NCBI RefSeq assembly: GCF_002803845.1 | Contig: NZ_CP024985.1 | Coordinates: forward strand, 4,216,001 to 4,280,000 | Length of the DNA: 64,000 nucleotides | Direction of reading: 5' to 3' | DNA from: Streptomyces lavendulae subsp. lavendulae | GTDB taxonomy: Bacteria > Actinomycetota > Actinomycetes > Streptomycetales > Streptomycetaceae | Shown: positions 25,767 to 36,033 of the stretch, in pieces | Numbering within the stretch: position 1 is the stretch's first letter | How the letters are laid out: every line of letters starts with the position of its first letter | Notes under the pieces: generated by a model | Database searches by the model: none | The model's input: only the letters and a program-made list of their open reading frames with translations | What the model was told of the DNA's origin: nothing | Program-made: the position numbers and the translations under genes

Positions 25767-26690
25767 ATGTCAGGCATTGCCGACCTCGCCTTGTACGAAA
25801 TCCTGGATGAACGTTTCCGTACCGGCCGCTGCGCCAACGGCGACCTGCGCCTGGAGCGGCTCCACGACGACTGCCGCTGGGCCGAGGGTCCGCTGTACCT
25901 CCCGGCCTGGCGCCAGCTGGTGTGGAGCGACATCCCCAACGACCGGATGCTGCGCTGGGACGAGGCCACCGGCGCGGTCTCCGTCTTCCGCTCCGCGGCC
26001 GGGCACTCCAACGGCAACACCCTGGACCGGGAAGGCCGCCTGATCACCTGTGAGCAGGGCAACCGGCGCGTCACCCGCACCGAGCCCGACGGCCGGATCA
26101 CCGTCATCGCCGACCGCTACGACGGCAAGCGGCTCAACAGCCCGAACGACGCGGTGGTCCGCTCGGACGGCTCGGTCTGGTTCTCCGACCCCGACTTCGG
26201 CATCACCAACGACTACGAGGGCCGGCGCGCGCCGAGCGAGATCGGCGCCTGCAACCTCTACCGCGCCGACCCGGCCACCGGCGAGGTCCGGCTCGTCGCG
26301 GACGGCTTCCTCGGCCCGAACGGCCTGGTCTTCTCCCCCGACGAGAGCGAGCTGTACGCGGCCGACACCCGTGCGGGCCACATCCGCGCCTTCAAGGTCG
26401 GCGACGACGGCACCCTCGGCGGGGACCGGGTCTTCACGGCCTGCCCGTCGGTGGACAACATCCGCTTCGACGACGAAGGCCGGCTCTGGGCGGCCGCGAT
26501 GGAATCGGGGGTGCACTGCTACGCGGCGGACGGCGACCTGATCGGCCGCCTGCGCGTCCCGGAGCCCGTCTCGAACATCGCCTTCGGCGGCCCGAAGAAC
26601 AACCGCCTCTTCATCACCGCCACCACCTCGCTCTACTCCCTGGTGATGTCGGTGACGGGCCTGCCCCGCGTCCTGCCCGCCCGGCCGTAG
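25767..26690 (+). CDS. SMP-30/gluconolactonase family protein
   Basis: 307 aa, six-bladed propeller. Metal ligands visible: Glu40 in 'WAEGPLYL', Asn in 'LNSPNDAVV', Asp in the 'SVDNIRFDDEGRLW' region. Hydrolyses aldono-lactones or similar lactones in family members. GGGGGAA precedes the ATG. Monocistronic, divergent from lrp, convergent with the PH-domain gene; a hairpin separates the latter. Confidence 0.92.
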   Translation: MSGIADLALYEILDERFRTGRCANGDLRLERLHDDCRWAEGPLYLPAWRQLVWSDIPNDRMLRWDEATGAVSVFRSAAGHSNGNTLDREGRLITCEQGNRRVTRTEPDGRITVIADRYDGKRLNSPNDAVVRSDGSVWFSDPDFGITNDYEGRRAPSEIGACNLYRADPATGEVRLVADGFLGPNGLVFSPDESELYAADTRAGHIRAFKVGDDGTLGGDRVFTACPSVDNIRFDDEGRLWAAAMESGVHCYAADGDLIGRLRVPEPVSNIAFGGPKNNRLFITATTSLYSLVMSVTGLPRVLPARP

Positions 26691-26695
26691 ACGAG

Positions 26696-26726
26696 CGGGG
26701 GCCGCCCGTCACCCGGACGGCCCCCG
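26696..26726. terminator. Hairpin between convergent genes
   Basis: CGGGGGCCG pairs with CGGCCCCCG across a short loop that itself pairs (CCG/CGG). No T-tract. Confidence 0.55.
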
Positions 26727-26744
26727 ACCACCGCCCGACGGGAC

Positions 26745-27110
26745 CTAGCGGGCCACGAACTGCGTCAGGATCGCCTGGACCTCGTAGATGTCCACGCCCT
26801 TGGTGAAGGTCTTCTCGATCGGCGTCGCACTGCCCGATATCCAGATCTTCAGCTCGGCGTCCAGATCGAAGTGCCCGGCCGTCTCGACGGAGAAGTGCGT
26901 GATGCTCCGGTACGGGATCGAGTGGTACTCCACCTTCTTGCCGGTGAGGCCCTGCTTGTCGACCAGCACCAGGCGCCGGTCGGTGAACAGGATCGTGTCC
27001 CGGATCAACAGGTACGCGGCGTGCACCTGCTCCCCGTGACCCATCAGCCGGGCGTAGTCCCGCTGCGCCGAGGCGGGATCGATGTGGTGGGCATTCCCGA
27101 ACAGACCCAT
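26745..27110 (-). CDS. Bacterial PH-domain protein
   Basis: 121 aa. Bacterial pleckstrin-like fold: 'LIRDTILFTDRRLVLVDKQGLTGKKVEYHSIPYRSITHFSVETAG', followed by strands and the C-terminal helix 'VDIYEVQAILTQFV'. No membrane segment or enzyme motif. In other bacteria this family (YvbH-like bPH) is linked to stress responses. AAGGGGGA lies before ATG 27110. Transcribed alone, downstream of no obvious partner. Confidence 0.9.
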   Translation of the reverse strand: MGLFGNAHHIDPASAQRDYARLMGHGEQVHAAYLLIRDTILFTDRRLVLVDKQGLTGKKVEYHSIPYRSITHFSVETAGHFDLDAELKIWISGSATPIEKTFTKGVDIYEVQAILTQFVAR

Positions 27111-27181
27111 GGAGTCCCCCTTCAAAGGTTCAAAAGACCATCCGACCGCGAAGGCTATCCACGCGGACGTGAGGACAACGC

Positions 27182-27213
27182 AAGAGGCCCCCCGGTGAAC
27201 CGGGGGGCCTCTT
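27182..27213 (-). terminator. Terminator after tRNA-Arg(ACG)
   Basis: AAGAGGCCCCCCGG (27182-27195) and CCGGGGGGCCTCTT (27200-27213), 4-base loop, directly downstream of the tRNA on the minus strand. Confidence 0.88.
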
Positions 27214-27219
27214 CGGCTG

Positions 27220-27292
27220 TGCACTCGGCAGGATTCGAACCTGCAACCTTCTGATCCGTAGTCAGATGCTCTATCCGTTAAGCTACGAGTGC
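27220..27292 (-). tRNA. tRNA-Arg (anticodon ACG)
   Basis: Acceptor GCACTCG/CGAGTGC, discriminator A, T-arm GCAGGTTCGAATCCTGC, anticodon loop CTACGGA reading ACG. A34 is the substrate of TadA (gene at 9286), which makes inosine. CCA not encoded. Confidence 0.97.
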
Positions 27293-27533
27293 TTGGCTTC
27301 CCGGTGTTTTCCGCCCGGTTGGCCTTGCGAGAACAACAATACATGGACCTCGCCGGGACGCGAAATCCATTAGCCTCATGGCTTCTGACCTGCGGAAACG
27401 CCCCGGAAGAAGATCGTCTACCTGGATCCGCGGCCACCCTGGAGCCCGCCGGGTTACCCACCGGAGGCCATCCGAAACCCCTGAACCCGCGAGCCCGGCG
27501 GTACGGGCCCCGCGTCCGACCCCTGAACGCACC

Positions 27534-27563
27534 GAAGCCCCGGTCCGTGAGGACCGGGGCTTC
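27534..27563 (-). terminator. Terminator after tRNA-Ser(GCT)
   Basis: 13-bp perfect stem GAAGCCCCGGTCC / GGACCGGGGCTTC with loop GTGA, 8 bases downstream of the tRNA on the minus strand. Confidence 0.88.
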
Positions 27564-27570
27564 GTGAGTG

Positions 27571-27661
27571 CGGAGGCGGAGGGATTTGAACCCTCGATGG
27601 GGTGTAAGCCCCAAACCGCATTAGCAGTGCGGCGCCATAGACCGGACTAGGCGACGCCTCC
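27571..27661 (-). tRNA. tRNA-Ser (anticodon GCT)
   Basis: Acceptor GGAGGCG/CGCCTCC, long variable arm, T-arm GAGGGTTCAAATCCCTC. Anticodon stem CCGCA/TGCGG with loop CTGCTAA gives GCT. 91 bases; CCA not encoded. Confidence 0.97.
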
Positions 27662-27838
27662 AGCACACCCTCGCGTACGAAGGTGCGTGCAGATGATGAC
27701 ACAGCCGCGGGGCCGGTCACCAATCCGCTCCCACGGTACAAGGCGCCGGGCCCGCAGGGCAAAGCCTTAAGACACGGAACGTCGGAGCGGGCGCGTCGTT
27801 GGTGAGGCGTACGACGTACGGACGACCTGGAGTGCCCC

Positions 27839-28264
27839 ATGCTGCGTCTCGCCGCCTTCGCCGTCACCTCCGCCCTGGCCGCCGCGGCCGCCGGCCCGCT
27901 GCCACCGCTGCCCCTCGGACGGCTGCTGGCGTCCCCCGACCGCCTCACCGTCGCCGTGTCCGACACCGGCAACCGCCGGATCGACGGCGAGTACCGGCTG
28001 GAGTGCCGCCCGGTCGGCGGCGACCACCCCGAGGCCAAGGAGGCCTGCGACCGCCTGGAGCAGCTCGCCCGGGAGGGCAAGGACCCCTTCGCCGCCGAAC
28101 CCAAGCGCCGGATGTGCACCTTCCAGGACGGCGGGCCCGCCAAGGCCCGCATCACGGGAACGTGGCACGGACGGAAGGTGGACAGCACGTTCCACCGGAA
28201 GAACGGATGCGACATCGCCCGTTGGAACGACCTGGAACCTGTGCTTCCGAGTGCGCGTTCCTGA
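27839..28264 (+). CDS. Subtilisin-inhibitor-like (SSI family) secreted protein
   Basis: 141 aa. Signal peptide (residues 1-18) and the four SSI cysteines: 'LECRPVGGDHPEAKEACDRL', 'MCTFQDGGPAKARITGTWHGRKVDSTFHRKNGCDIARW'. Two disulfides and a reactive loop after the third Cys are expected. The loop reads C-T-F-Q-D-G-G-P, placing Phe near P1, whereas many Streptomyces members have Lys, Arg or Met there. Extracellular inhibitor of serine proteases. Short Pro-rich linker after the signal peptide. Confidence 0.88.
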   Translation: MLRLAAFAVTSALAAAAAGPLPPLPLGRLLASPDRLTVAVSDTGNRRIDGEYRLECRPVGGDHPEAKEACDRLEQLAREGKDPFAAEPKRRMCTFQDGGPAKARITGTWHGRKVDSTFHRKNGCDIARWNDLEPVLPSARS

Positions 28265-28383
28265 CCTGGGAGGATGCGGCGGATGCGCGGTTTCCCCCGT
28301 ACATCCGCCACCTCGCCGCGGGACGGTGCCCTTAGACTCCTCCCGTGACATGCCGGTAGTCGTGGTCAGGGAGGAAGCTCGTC

Positions 28384-31300
28384 GTGAGCAGCAGGCCATC
28401 CCGAGGCGCTGCTCGCCTCGCAGCAATACTCGACGCGCTTCCGGACGCGCTGTTGCTCGTCAACGCCAACGGCACGGTCGTCAACGCGAATTCGATCGCC
28501 CTTGAGGTCATGGAGAGCCCCGGCACGGGTCTCGTCGGCCGCGGGGTGCTCGACCTCCTGCCCGAGTTCGACTCCAAACTCATCCCCGGTTCGATGCGCC
28601 GTCCCGGTGACGACGAGGACGGCCGCGCCAAGCCCAAGCGGATGACCGCGCGCCGCACCGACGGCAGCGAGTTCCCCGTCGAGGTCACCAGCGCCCACCT
28701 CGACGGCCGTGACGCCTACCGCGAGCCCCAGCCCGCCTACACCGGCGACGAACTGCTGATGCTCGTCGTACGGGACCTCTCCGAGACCGTGGACACCGAG
28801 GCCGAGCTGGCCCGGTCCCAGCGGCAGACCGAGATGATCCTGCGCGCCGCCGCCGAAGGCGTCGTGGGCACGGACACCGACGGCCGGGTCGTCCTCGTCA
28901 ACCCCGCCGCCGCGCAGATCCTCGGGTACCGCGCCACCGACCTCGGCAACCGCGAGCTGCACGGGCTGATCCAGCACTCGCGCGCCGACGGCTCCCCCTT
29001 CCCCTTCGACGAGTCCCCGCTCGCCGACACCCTGCGCAGCGGGCGCAAGCACCGGGTCCGCGGCCAGGTGCTGTGGAACAAGGCGGGCCAGCCCGTCGCC
29101 GTCGACCTGACCACCTCGCCCGTGCGGGACGGGGAGCTGCTCGTCGGCGCCGTCATGACCTTCACCGACCGGCGCCCCTACGACGCCCTCGCCGCGCGCC
29201 ACGCCCAGCTGACCGCCGTCCTCGGCGAGTCGCTGCGCGGCCCGCTGGAGGAGCTGCGTGGGGAGCTGGCCACCCTGGCCGCGGACGACGCGGGGCAGCT
29301 GTGGCCCGAGGCCAACCAGCTGCTGCACCATCTGGCCGCCGGCTACTCGCGGATGACCACCCTGGTGGACAACGTGCTCGGCTACCAGCGGCTGGACGCG
29401 GGCAGCGACAAGCTCAAGAAGAAGAACGTTCTGATCAACACGGTCGTCGCGGCCGGGATCGACGGGGCCGTCGAGCTGATCGGCCCCGGGCGGGCGCAGT
29501 TCGCCGTCCACGCGCCGACCATCGAGGCCGAGGTGGACGCGCAGCGGATCTCGACCGCGCTCGCCCACCTGGTCGCGGACGTCGCGGGCGTGGACGCCAC
29601 CGGCAAGACCCCCCAGGGCAGCGGCTACATGGACTCCACGATCGTGGTGGCCGCCGCGCAGCGCGGTGACGTCGTACGGATCGAGGTGCGCGGCCCCTAC
29701 GAGGGCGGCGACCCCGTGCACGAGCCGATCGTGCGGGGCATCGTCGCCGCGCACGGCGGGGTCCTGCAGACGGTGGAGGTGCCGGGCGCGCCCGGCGGGG
29801 CGTTCGTGCTGGAGCTGCCGCTGGGTTCGGGAGCCGGGACGGTCACCCTGCCGGAGCCGGAGCCGGAGCCGGACGCGGCCGACGGCGAAGAGGCCCCCGG
29901 GGAGGGCGGACCGGGCCGGACCGGTGGCCCCGGCGCTCCCGGTGGCCCCGGCGCTCCCGCCGGACGGCGGGCCCGGCGCGGGGTGGACGCCTTCCTGGAG
30001 GACGAAGGCGACCGGGAGCAGGCCTCCGGGGCCCGCGAGGGCGGTGGCGCGCTGGCGCTGCCGTCCGGACGGCGCCGCGCCGACGGCAGCCCCGCCGAGG
30101 CCCCCTCGGGCCCCGCGGAACTCGCGCAGTCCCCGGTGAACCCCGCCGGGCTGGGCACCGGGCGCCGCCGGGGCCGTGACGGCGACGGCAGCGAAGGCCC
30201 CGGCGGGCTCGAACTGCCGGGCGCCGGGCGCCCCGTACCCCCGCAGGGCACCGCCATGCCGGCGCTGCCGCCCGTACCGGCGGTGCCGTCGGTTCCGGTG
30301 ACCGAGCACCCCGCCGGACGCCGCCGGGCGCTGGGGGCCGCCGCCGCGCCGTCGCGGCCCGGCTCCGGTCCGGTACCGGCCTCCGGGCTCGGGGCTCCCG
30401 TCGCGCAGCGGCCGATCGCGCCCGAGGGCGGCTTCGCGCTGCCCGCGGGTCCGGCTCCGGCCGGTCCTCCCCCCGCTGCTTCCGCTTCCGCCCCCGCCCC
30501 CGCGTCCCCCGTTTCCGGGGAGGCCGACGGGGACTCCGACGGGCCGGGCGGGCGCCGGGGCCGACGGGTGCTCGCCGCGCCCGGCGGCAGCGAGCCGCAG
30601 ACCCCCGCCGCCACCGCGGACGAGGGGGAGTCCGTACCTCCGACCGGGCGTCGGCGTGCGCTGCCCGCGACCCCCGCGTGGCCCGTTCCGGCGGCCCGGA
30701 CCGCCCCCGAGGACACCGACGGCGCCGGCCGGGCCGCGGCCGTGCCCGCCGCACGGCAGGCCACGGACGCCCCGGCGGGCGCGGGGCAGCCGATCAGCGT
30801 GCGCGCGCTCGGCACCCTGGGCCAGGGCATCTCCGTGGACCCCTCCGCCGCGGGCCCCGGCGGGTCCGGGTCCGGCCGTCGGCGCCGGCTCTCCGAACCG
30901 GCCCCCCAGGGGCGCGCCTTCGCCATAGGGGCCCCCGAGGCGGGCTCCGCCGAGGGTCCCGAGCCGCTGGACGGGCCCGGTGGCGCCGTCGAGGTGGTCA
31001 ACCGTCCCGTTCCGCTTCCGGTGGACGACGAGCTGCCGCCCGAGCCGCTGGACAACCCGCGCCGGCTGCTGGTGTGGCCCGCGCCGGACGCCCAGACGCA
31101 GCAGGCGCTCAGCGACGGCGGCTACCGCCCGGTGATCGTGCACTCCCGCGAGGAAGTGGACGCGCAGATCGCGGCGTTCCCCGCCGCGCTGTTCGTCGAC
31201 CCGCTGACCGGGCCGATCACCCGGACCGCCCTGCAGTCCCTGCGCCAGGCCGCGGCGGCCGCCGAGGTGCCCGTACTGGTGACGGCCGGGCTGGGACATG

Positions 31301-31758
31301 CCACGCGGGAGGCCGCGTACGGCGCCGATCCGGCGGTGCTGCTGAAGGCGCTCGCGCCCCGCGACAGCGAGCAGCACCCTTCCCGGGTGCTGCTCATCGA
31401 GGAGCACGAGGAGATCGCGACCGCGCTGACCGCCGCGCTGGAGCGGCGGGGCCTACAGGTCGCACGGGCCGGCGCGGACACCGACGCGGTGGAGCTGGCG
31501 ACCCGGATGCGGCCCAACCTGGTGGTCATGGACCTGATGCAGGTGCGGCGGCGGCGGGCCGGGATCGTGGACTGGCTGCGTGCCAACGGGATGCTGAACC
31601 GCACCCCGCTGGTCGTCTACACGGCCACCGGGATCGAGCCGGCGCAACTGCCGCGGCTGGCCTCCGGCGAGAGCGTGCTGTTCCTCGCCGAGCGGGCCAC
31701 GACGGCCGACGTGCAGGGCCGCATCGTGGACCTGCTGGCCAAGATCGGGACCAACTAG
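28384..31758 (+). CDS. Large degenerate hybrid histidine kinase: PAS-PAS-pseudokinase-linker-two receiver-like domains
   Basis: 1124 aa, GTG start with GGGAGGA 8 bases upstream. PAS1 about 9-120; PAS2 about 145-260; a DHp-like helix where canonical SHELRTPL is replaced by GESLRGPL (Glu282 at the His position); an ATPase-like domain lacking recognisable N and G1 boxes (about 310-480); an approximately 400-residue Pro/Gly/Ala-rich linker (490-889); receiver-like domain 1 (889-1000, Asp939 in 'LFVDPLTG'); and receiver-like domain 2 (1000-1124, acidic 'IEEHEE', Asp1050 in 'VVMDLM', Thr in 'VVYTATG'). No membrane segments. Probably a cytoplasmic scaffold or signal integrator rather than a kinase. 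Followed after 13 bases by an ABM protein. Confidence 0.85.
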   Translation: MSSRPSRGAARLAAILDALPDALLLVNANGTVVNANSIALEVMESPGTGLVGRGVLDLLPEFDSKLIPGSMRRPGDDEDGRAKPKRMTARRTDGSEFPVEVTSAHLDGRDAYREPQPAYTGDELLMLVVRDLSETVDTEAELARSQRQTEMILRAAAEGVVGTDTDGRVVLVNPAAAQILGYRATDLGNRELHGLIQHSRADGSPFPFDESPLADTLRSGRKHRVRGQVLWNKAGQPVAVDLTTSPVRDGELLVGAVMTFTDRRPYDALAARHAQLTAVLGESLRGPLEELRGELATLAADDAGQLWPEANQLLHHLAAGYSRMTTLVDNVLGYQRLDAGSDKLKKKNVLINTVVAAGIDGAVELIGPGRAQFAVHAPTIEAEVDAQRISTALAHLVADVAGVDATGKTPQGSGYMDSTIVVAAAQRGDVVRIEVRGPYEGGDPVHEPIVRGIVAAHGGVLQTVEVPGAPGGAFVLELPLGSGAGTVTLPEPEPEPDAADGEEAPGEGGPGRTGGPGAPGGPGAPAGRRARRGVDAFLEDEGDREQASGAREGGGALALPSGRRRADGSPAEAPSGPAELAQSPVNPAGLGTGRRRGRDGDGSEGPGGLELPGAGRPVPPQGTAMPALPPVPAVPSVPVTEHPAGRRRALGAAAAPSRPGSGPVPASGLGAPVAQRPIAPEGGFALPAGPAPAGPPPAASASAPAPASPVSGEADGDSDGPGGRRGRRVLAAPGGSEPQTPAATADEGESVPPTGRRRALPATPAWPVPAARTAPEDTDGAGRAAAVPAARQATDAPAGAGQPISVRALGTLGQGISVDPSAAGPGGSGSGRRRRLSEPAPQGRAFAIGAPEAGSAEGPEPLDGPGGAVEVVNRPVPLPVDDELPPEPLDNPRRLLVWPAPDAQTQQALSDGGYRPVIVHSREEVDAQIAAFPAALFVDPLTGPITRTALQSLRQAAAAAEVPVLVTAGLGHATREAAYGADPAVLLKALAPRDSEQHPSRVLLIEEHEEIATALTAALERRGLQVARAGADTDAVELATRMRPNLVVMDLMQVRRRRAGIVDWLRANGMLNRTPLVVYTATGIEPAQLPRLASGESVLFLAERATTADVQGRIVDLLAKIGTN

Positions 31759-31771
31759 TCATCCTGGCCCG

Positions 31772-32347
31772 ATGGCCATCACCAACACGTCCGAGCAGAC
31801 CGTCCCCGCCGACAACGGAGAGGTGAACCTGCTCATCGCGCGGCAGGTGGAGCCCGGTCACGAGGAGACCTTCGAGGCCTGGGCCCACGGGATCCTGGAG
31901 ACCGCCGCCGGTTTCCCGGACCACCTCGGGTACGGGCTCTTCCGGCCGACGACGCAGGGCGGGCCCTGGTTCCTGGTGCACCGCTTCCGCAACCAGGCGG
32001 CGTTCCAGCGCTGGCAGGACTCCCCGGAGCGGGCGCAGTGGTTCGCGAACTGCCTCGGCCACCACCACACCGAGATAGCCCGGCGCGAGCTGCAGGGCAT
32101 GGAGACCTGGTTCGCCAAGCCGGGTACGACCCGGCCCGCGCCGCCGCGCTGGAAGATGGCGATCAGCTCGGGGCTGGCCATCTTCCCGATCTCGCTCGCG
32201 GGCAACGCGGTGCTCGGGCCGTACCTGGTGGACGTGAACTTCGTGCTGCGGACCGCCGCCTTCGCGGTGGTCTTCAGCACCCTGATGACCTACGCGGCCA
32301 TGCCCGCGGTCAGCAGGCTGCTGCGGCCCTGGCTGACCCGCGGCTGA
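31772..32347 (+). CDS. ABM-domain protein with C-terminal membrane helices
   Basis: 191 aa. N-terminal ABM domain (about 18-115: 'NLLIARQVEPGHEETFEAWAHGILETAAGFPDHLGYGLFRP'), then a Pro-rich hinge and two membrane helices (about 128-150 and 158-178). Membrane-tethered ABM proteins are known in actinobacteria; substrate unknown. Close behind the pseudokinase, so co-transcription is likely. Its stop abuts the stop of the convergent acyl-CoA ligase (TGATCA), leaving no intergenic base. Confidence 0.85.
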   Translation: MAITNTSEQTVPADNGEVNLLIARQVEPGHEETFEAWAHGILETAAGFPDHLGYGLFRPTTQGGPWFLVHRFRNQAAFQRWQDSPERAQWFANCLGHHHTEIARRELQGMETWFAKPGTTRPAPPRWKMAISSGLAIFPISLAGNAVLGPYLVDVNFVLRTAAFAVVFSTLMTYAAMPAVSRLLRPWLTRG

Positions 32348-33997
<1,650 letters not shown>

Positions 33998-34058
33998 AGC
34001 GTCCTCCCGGTGAGCGCTGCGGCGCTGCGGCGGCTTTCGGATGCTGCCGATTCTGTGC

Positions 34059-34076
34059 ACATACCGGTCGGCATGT
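34059..34076. promoter_or_regulatory. Candidate TetR-type operator upstream of the acyl-CoA ligase
   Basis: ACATACCGGTCGGCATGT: 18 bases with dyad symmetry (ACATaCCG / CGGcATGT around GT), 62 bases before the ligase start. The form resembles palindromes bound by TetR-type fatty-acid regulators. Confidence 0.4.
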
Positions 34077-34135
34077 CACTACCCGGGGGTACAAACAGCG
34101 GGGCGGATCACTGTCCGGGGCCGCGGGCCGGTCGG

Positions 34136-34151
34136 TGTTTCACGTGAAACA
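34136..34151. other. parS: parS site (left copy of a tandem pair)
   Basis: Perfect TGTTTCACGTGAAACA in the gap between the sigma factor and the acyl-CoA ligase. Confidence 0.95.
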
Positions 34152-34159
34152 ACGTCGGG

Positions 34160-34175
34160 TGTTTCACGTGAAACA
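34160..34175. other. parS: parS site (right copy of a tandem pair)
   Basis: Second perfect copy, 24 bases from the first (start to start), so roughly two helical turns apart and on a similar face. Confidence 0.95.
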
Positions 34176-34198
34176 CCGACGGGCCGGGTGGGGCGGGG

Positions 34199-34732
34199 TC
34201 AGCGGACCGGGGTCAGTTCGGGGTCCTCGCGGAGTTTGACGAGCGCGCGGGAGACGGCGCTCTTGACGGTTCCGACCGAGACCCCGAGGAGCTCTGCGGT
34301 CTGCGCCTCGGTGAGGTCCTCGTAGTAGCGCAGGACGACCATGGCCCGCTGCCGGTCGGGCAGCCGGGTCACCGCGCGCCACATCGCGTCGCGCAGCGCC
34401 TGGGCCTCGGCGGGGTCGGCCGCCGGCGGCTCCTCGACCTCCGGGATCTCGTCGCAGACGAACTCGTCGACCTTGCGCTTGCGCCACTGCGAGGTCCGGG
34501 TGTTGACCAGGGCCCGCCGGACGTAGCCGTCCAGGGCCCGGTGGTCCTCGATGCGGTCCCAGGCGACGTAGGTCTTGGCGAGGGCCGTCTGGAGCAGGTC
34601 CTCGGCATCGCAGGGATTGGCGGTGAGGGACCGCGCCGTGCGCATCAGGACCGTGCCGCGCGTCCGGACGTACGCCGAGAACGACGGGTACGTCGTCGGG
34701 TTCGAGGCGAGTGTGCACACAGGCGTGGTCAT
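34199..34732 (-). CDS. SigE-family (ECF-like) RNA polymerase sigma factor
   Basis: 177 aa. Region 2 'MRTARSLTANPCDAEDLLQTALAKTYVAWDRIEDHRALDGYVRRALVNTRTSQWRKRK' and region 4 'LPDRQRAMVVLRYYEDLTEAQTAELLGVSVGTVKSAVSRALVKLRE' mark the actinobacterial SigE-like ECF class. No anti-sigma factor gene follows or precedes. GGAG before the ATG. Regulon unknown. Confidence 0.9.
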   Translation of the reverse strand: MTTPVCTLASNPTTYPSFSAYVRTRGTVLMRTARSLTANPCDAEDLLQTALAKTYVAWDRIEDHRALDGYVRRALVNTRTSQWRKRKVDEFVCDEIPEVEEPPAADPAEAQALRDAMWRAVTRLPDRQRAMVVLRYYEDLTEAQTAELLGVSVGTVKSAVSRALVKLREDPELTPVR

Positions 34733-34866
34733 GACTCCACGCTAGGAGCGGACGGCGCCTGTGGGATCGGCCGCAGGTGCCGAAGGCGGGTCCATCTCAG
34801 GTTGTAGGGCCGGGCCGCGGCCCACCTCCTGTAGGTGGAGGAGGCGGGCGCGGACCGGGACCGCGG

Positions 34867-36033
34867 TCAGACGTCGGCGCCCAGGATCAGCCCGGAGGTG
34901 GGCACCCCGGTCCCGGCCGTGACGAGCACGTGCCCGGCGCCGGCGACCTGGTTGACGGAGGTGCCGCGCAGCTGGCGGACGGCCTCGGCGATGCCGTTCA
35001 TGCCGTGCAGGTACGCCTCCCCGAGCTGGCCGCCGTGGGTGTTGAGCGGGAGCGCGTCGGCGGCGACGAAGTCGGCGGCCTCGCCCGGTCCGCAGAAGCC
35101 GAACTCCTCCAGCTGCATGAGCACGAAGGGGGAGAAGTGGTCGTAGAGGACGGCCACGTCGATGTCCGCGGGGTGCAGGCCGCTGGTGCGCCACAGCTGG
35201 CGGGCGACCACGTCCATCTCCGGAAGCCCGGTGAGGTCGTCGCGGTAGAAGGAGGTCATCGCCTCCTGGCGGCGGCCGGCCCCCTGCGCGGCGGCGGTGA
35301 TCACGGCGGGGCGCCGGCGCAGGTCCCGGGCCCGCTCGGTGGTGGTGACGACGAGGGCCTGGCCGCCGTCCGTCTCCTGGCAGCAGTCCAGGAGCCGCAG
35401 GGGCTCCACGATCCACCGGGAGGCGGCGTGGTCGGCGAGGGTGATGGGCTTGCCGTGGAAGTAGGCGGCGGGGTTGTTCGCCGCGTGCCGCCGCCCGGTG
35501 ACCGCGACGTGGCCGAAGGCCTCGGGCGTCAGGTGGTACGCGTGCAGGTAGCGCTGGGCCGCCATGGCCACCCAGGAGGCCGGCGTGAGCAGGCCCCAGG
35601 GCAGGGCCCAGCCGAGGGCTGCGCCCTCCGCCGAGGGCTCGCGCTGCTGGACCCCGGAGCCGAAGCGGCGCCCGGAGCGCTCGTTGAAGGCGCGGTAGCA
35701 GACCACCACCTCGGCCACCCCCGTGGCGACGGCGAGGGCGGCCTGCTGGACGGTGGCGCAGGCCGCGCCGCCGCCGTAGTGGATGCGGGAGAAGAAGGAG
35801 AGGTCCCCGATGCCGGCCGCCTGGGCCACCGTGATCTCGGGGCTGGTGTCCATCGTGAAGGTGACCATGCCGTCGACGTCGGCGGGGGTGAGACCGGCGT
35901 CGTCGAGGGCGGCGTGGACCGCCTCGACCGCGAGCTTGAGCTCGCTGCGGCCCGAATCCTTGGAGAACTCGGTGGCGCCGATGCCGGCGATGGCCGCGCG
36001 GCCGCCTAGGTCGTCCCGGGTGCGGACGCTCAT
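34867..36033 (-). CDS. Thiolase-superfamily lipid-transfer protein, Ltp2-like
   Basis: 388 aa. SCP2-thiolase-like fold: 'AAIAGIGATEFSKDSGRSELKLAVEAVHAALDDAGLTPADVDGM', 'YGGGAACATVQQAALAVATG', and C-terminal 'LPLNTHGGQLGEAYLHGMNGIAEAVRQLRG'. The mycobacterial relative Ltp2 works with the DUF35 part of ChsH2 as a retro-aldolase that removes the last side-chain carbons of sterols. Last gene of the five-gene operon; ATG overlaps the ChsH1-like stop (ATGA). Confidence 0.87.
   Translation of the reverse strand: MSVRTRDDLGGRAAIAGIGATEFSKDSGRSELKLAVEAVHAALDDAGLTPADVDGMVTFTMDTSPEITVAQAAGIGDLSFFSRIHYGGGAACATVQQAALAVATGVAEVVVCYRAFNERSGRRFGSGVQQREPSAEGAALGWALPWGLLTPASWVAMAAQRYLHAYHLTPEAFGHVAVTGRRHAANNPAAYFHGKPITLADHAASRWIVEPLRLLDCCQETDGGQALVVTTTERARDLRRRPAVITAAAQGAGRRQEAMTSFYRDDLTGLPEMDVVARQLWRTSGLHPADIDVAVLYDHFSPFVLMQLEEFGFCGPGEAADFVAADALPLNTHGGQLGEAYLHGMNGIAEAVRQLRGTSVNQVAGAGHVLVTAGTGVPTSGLILGADV

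Noticed and set aside
27220..27661. tRNA-Arg/tRNA-Ser pair as an integrated-element attachment site
   Set aside because: No integrase, excisionase, repeated tRNA 3' end or foreign-composition genes nearby.
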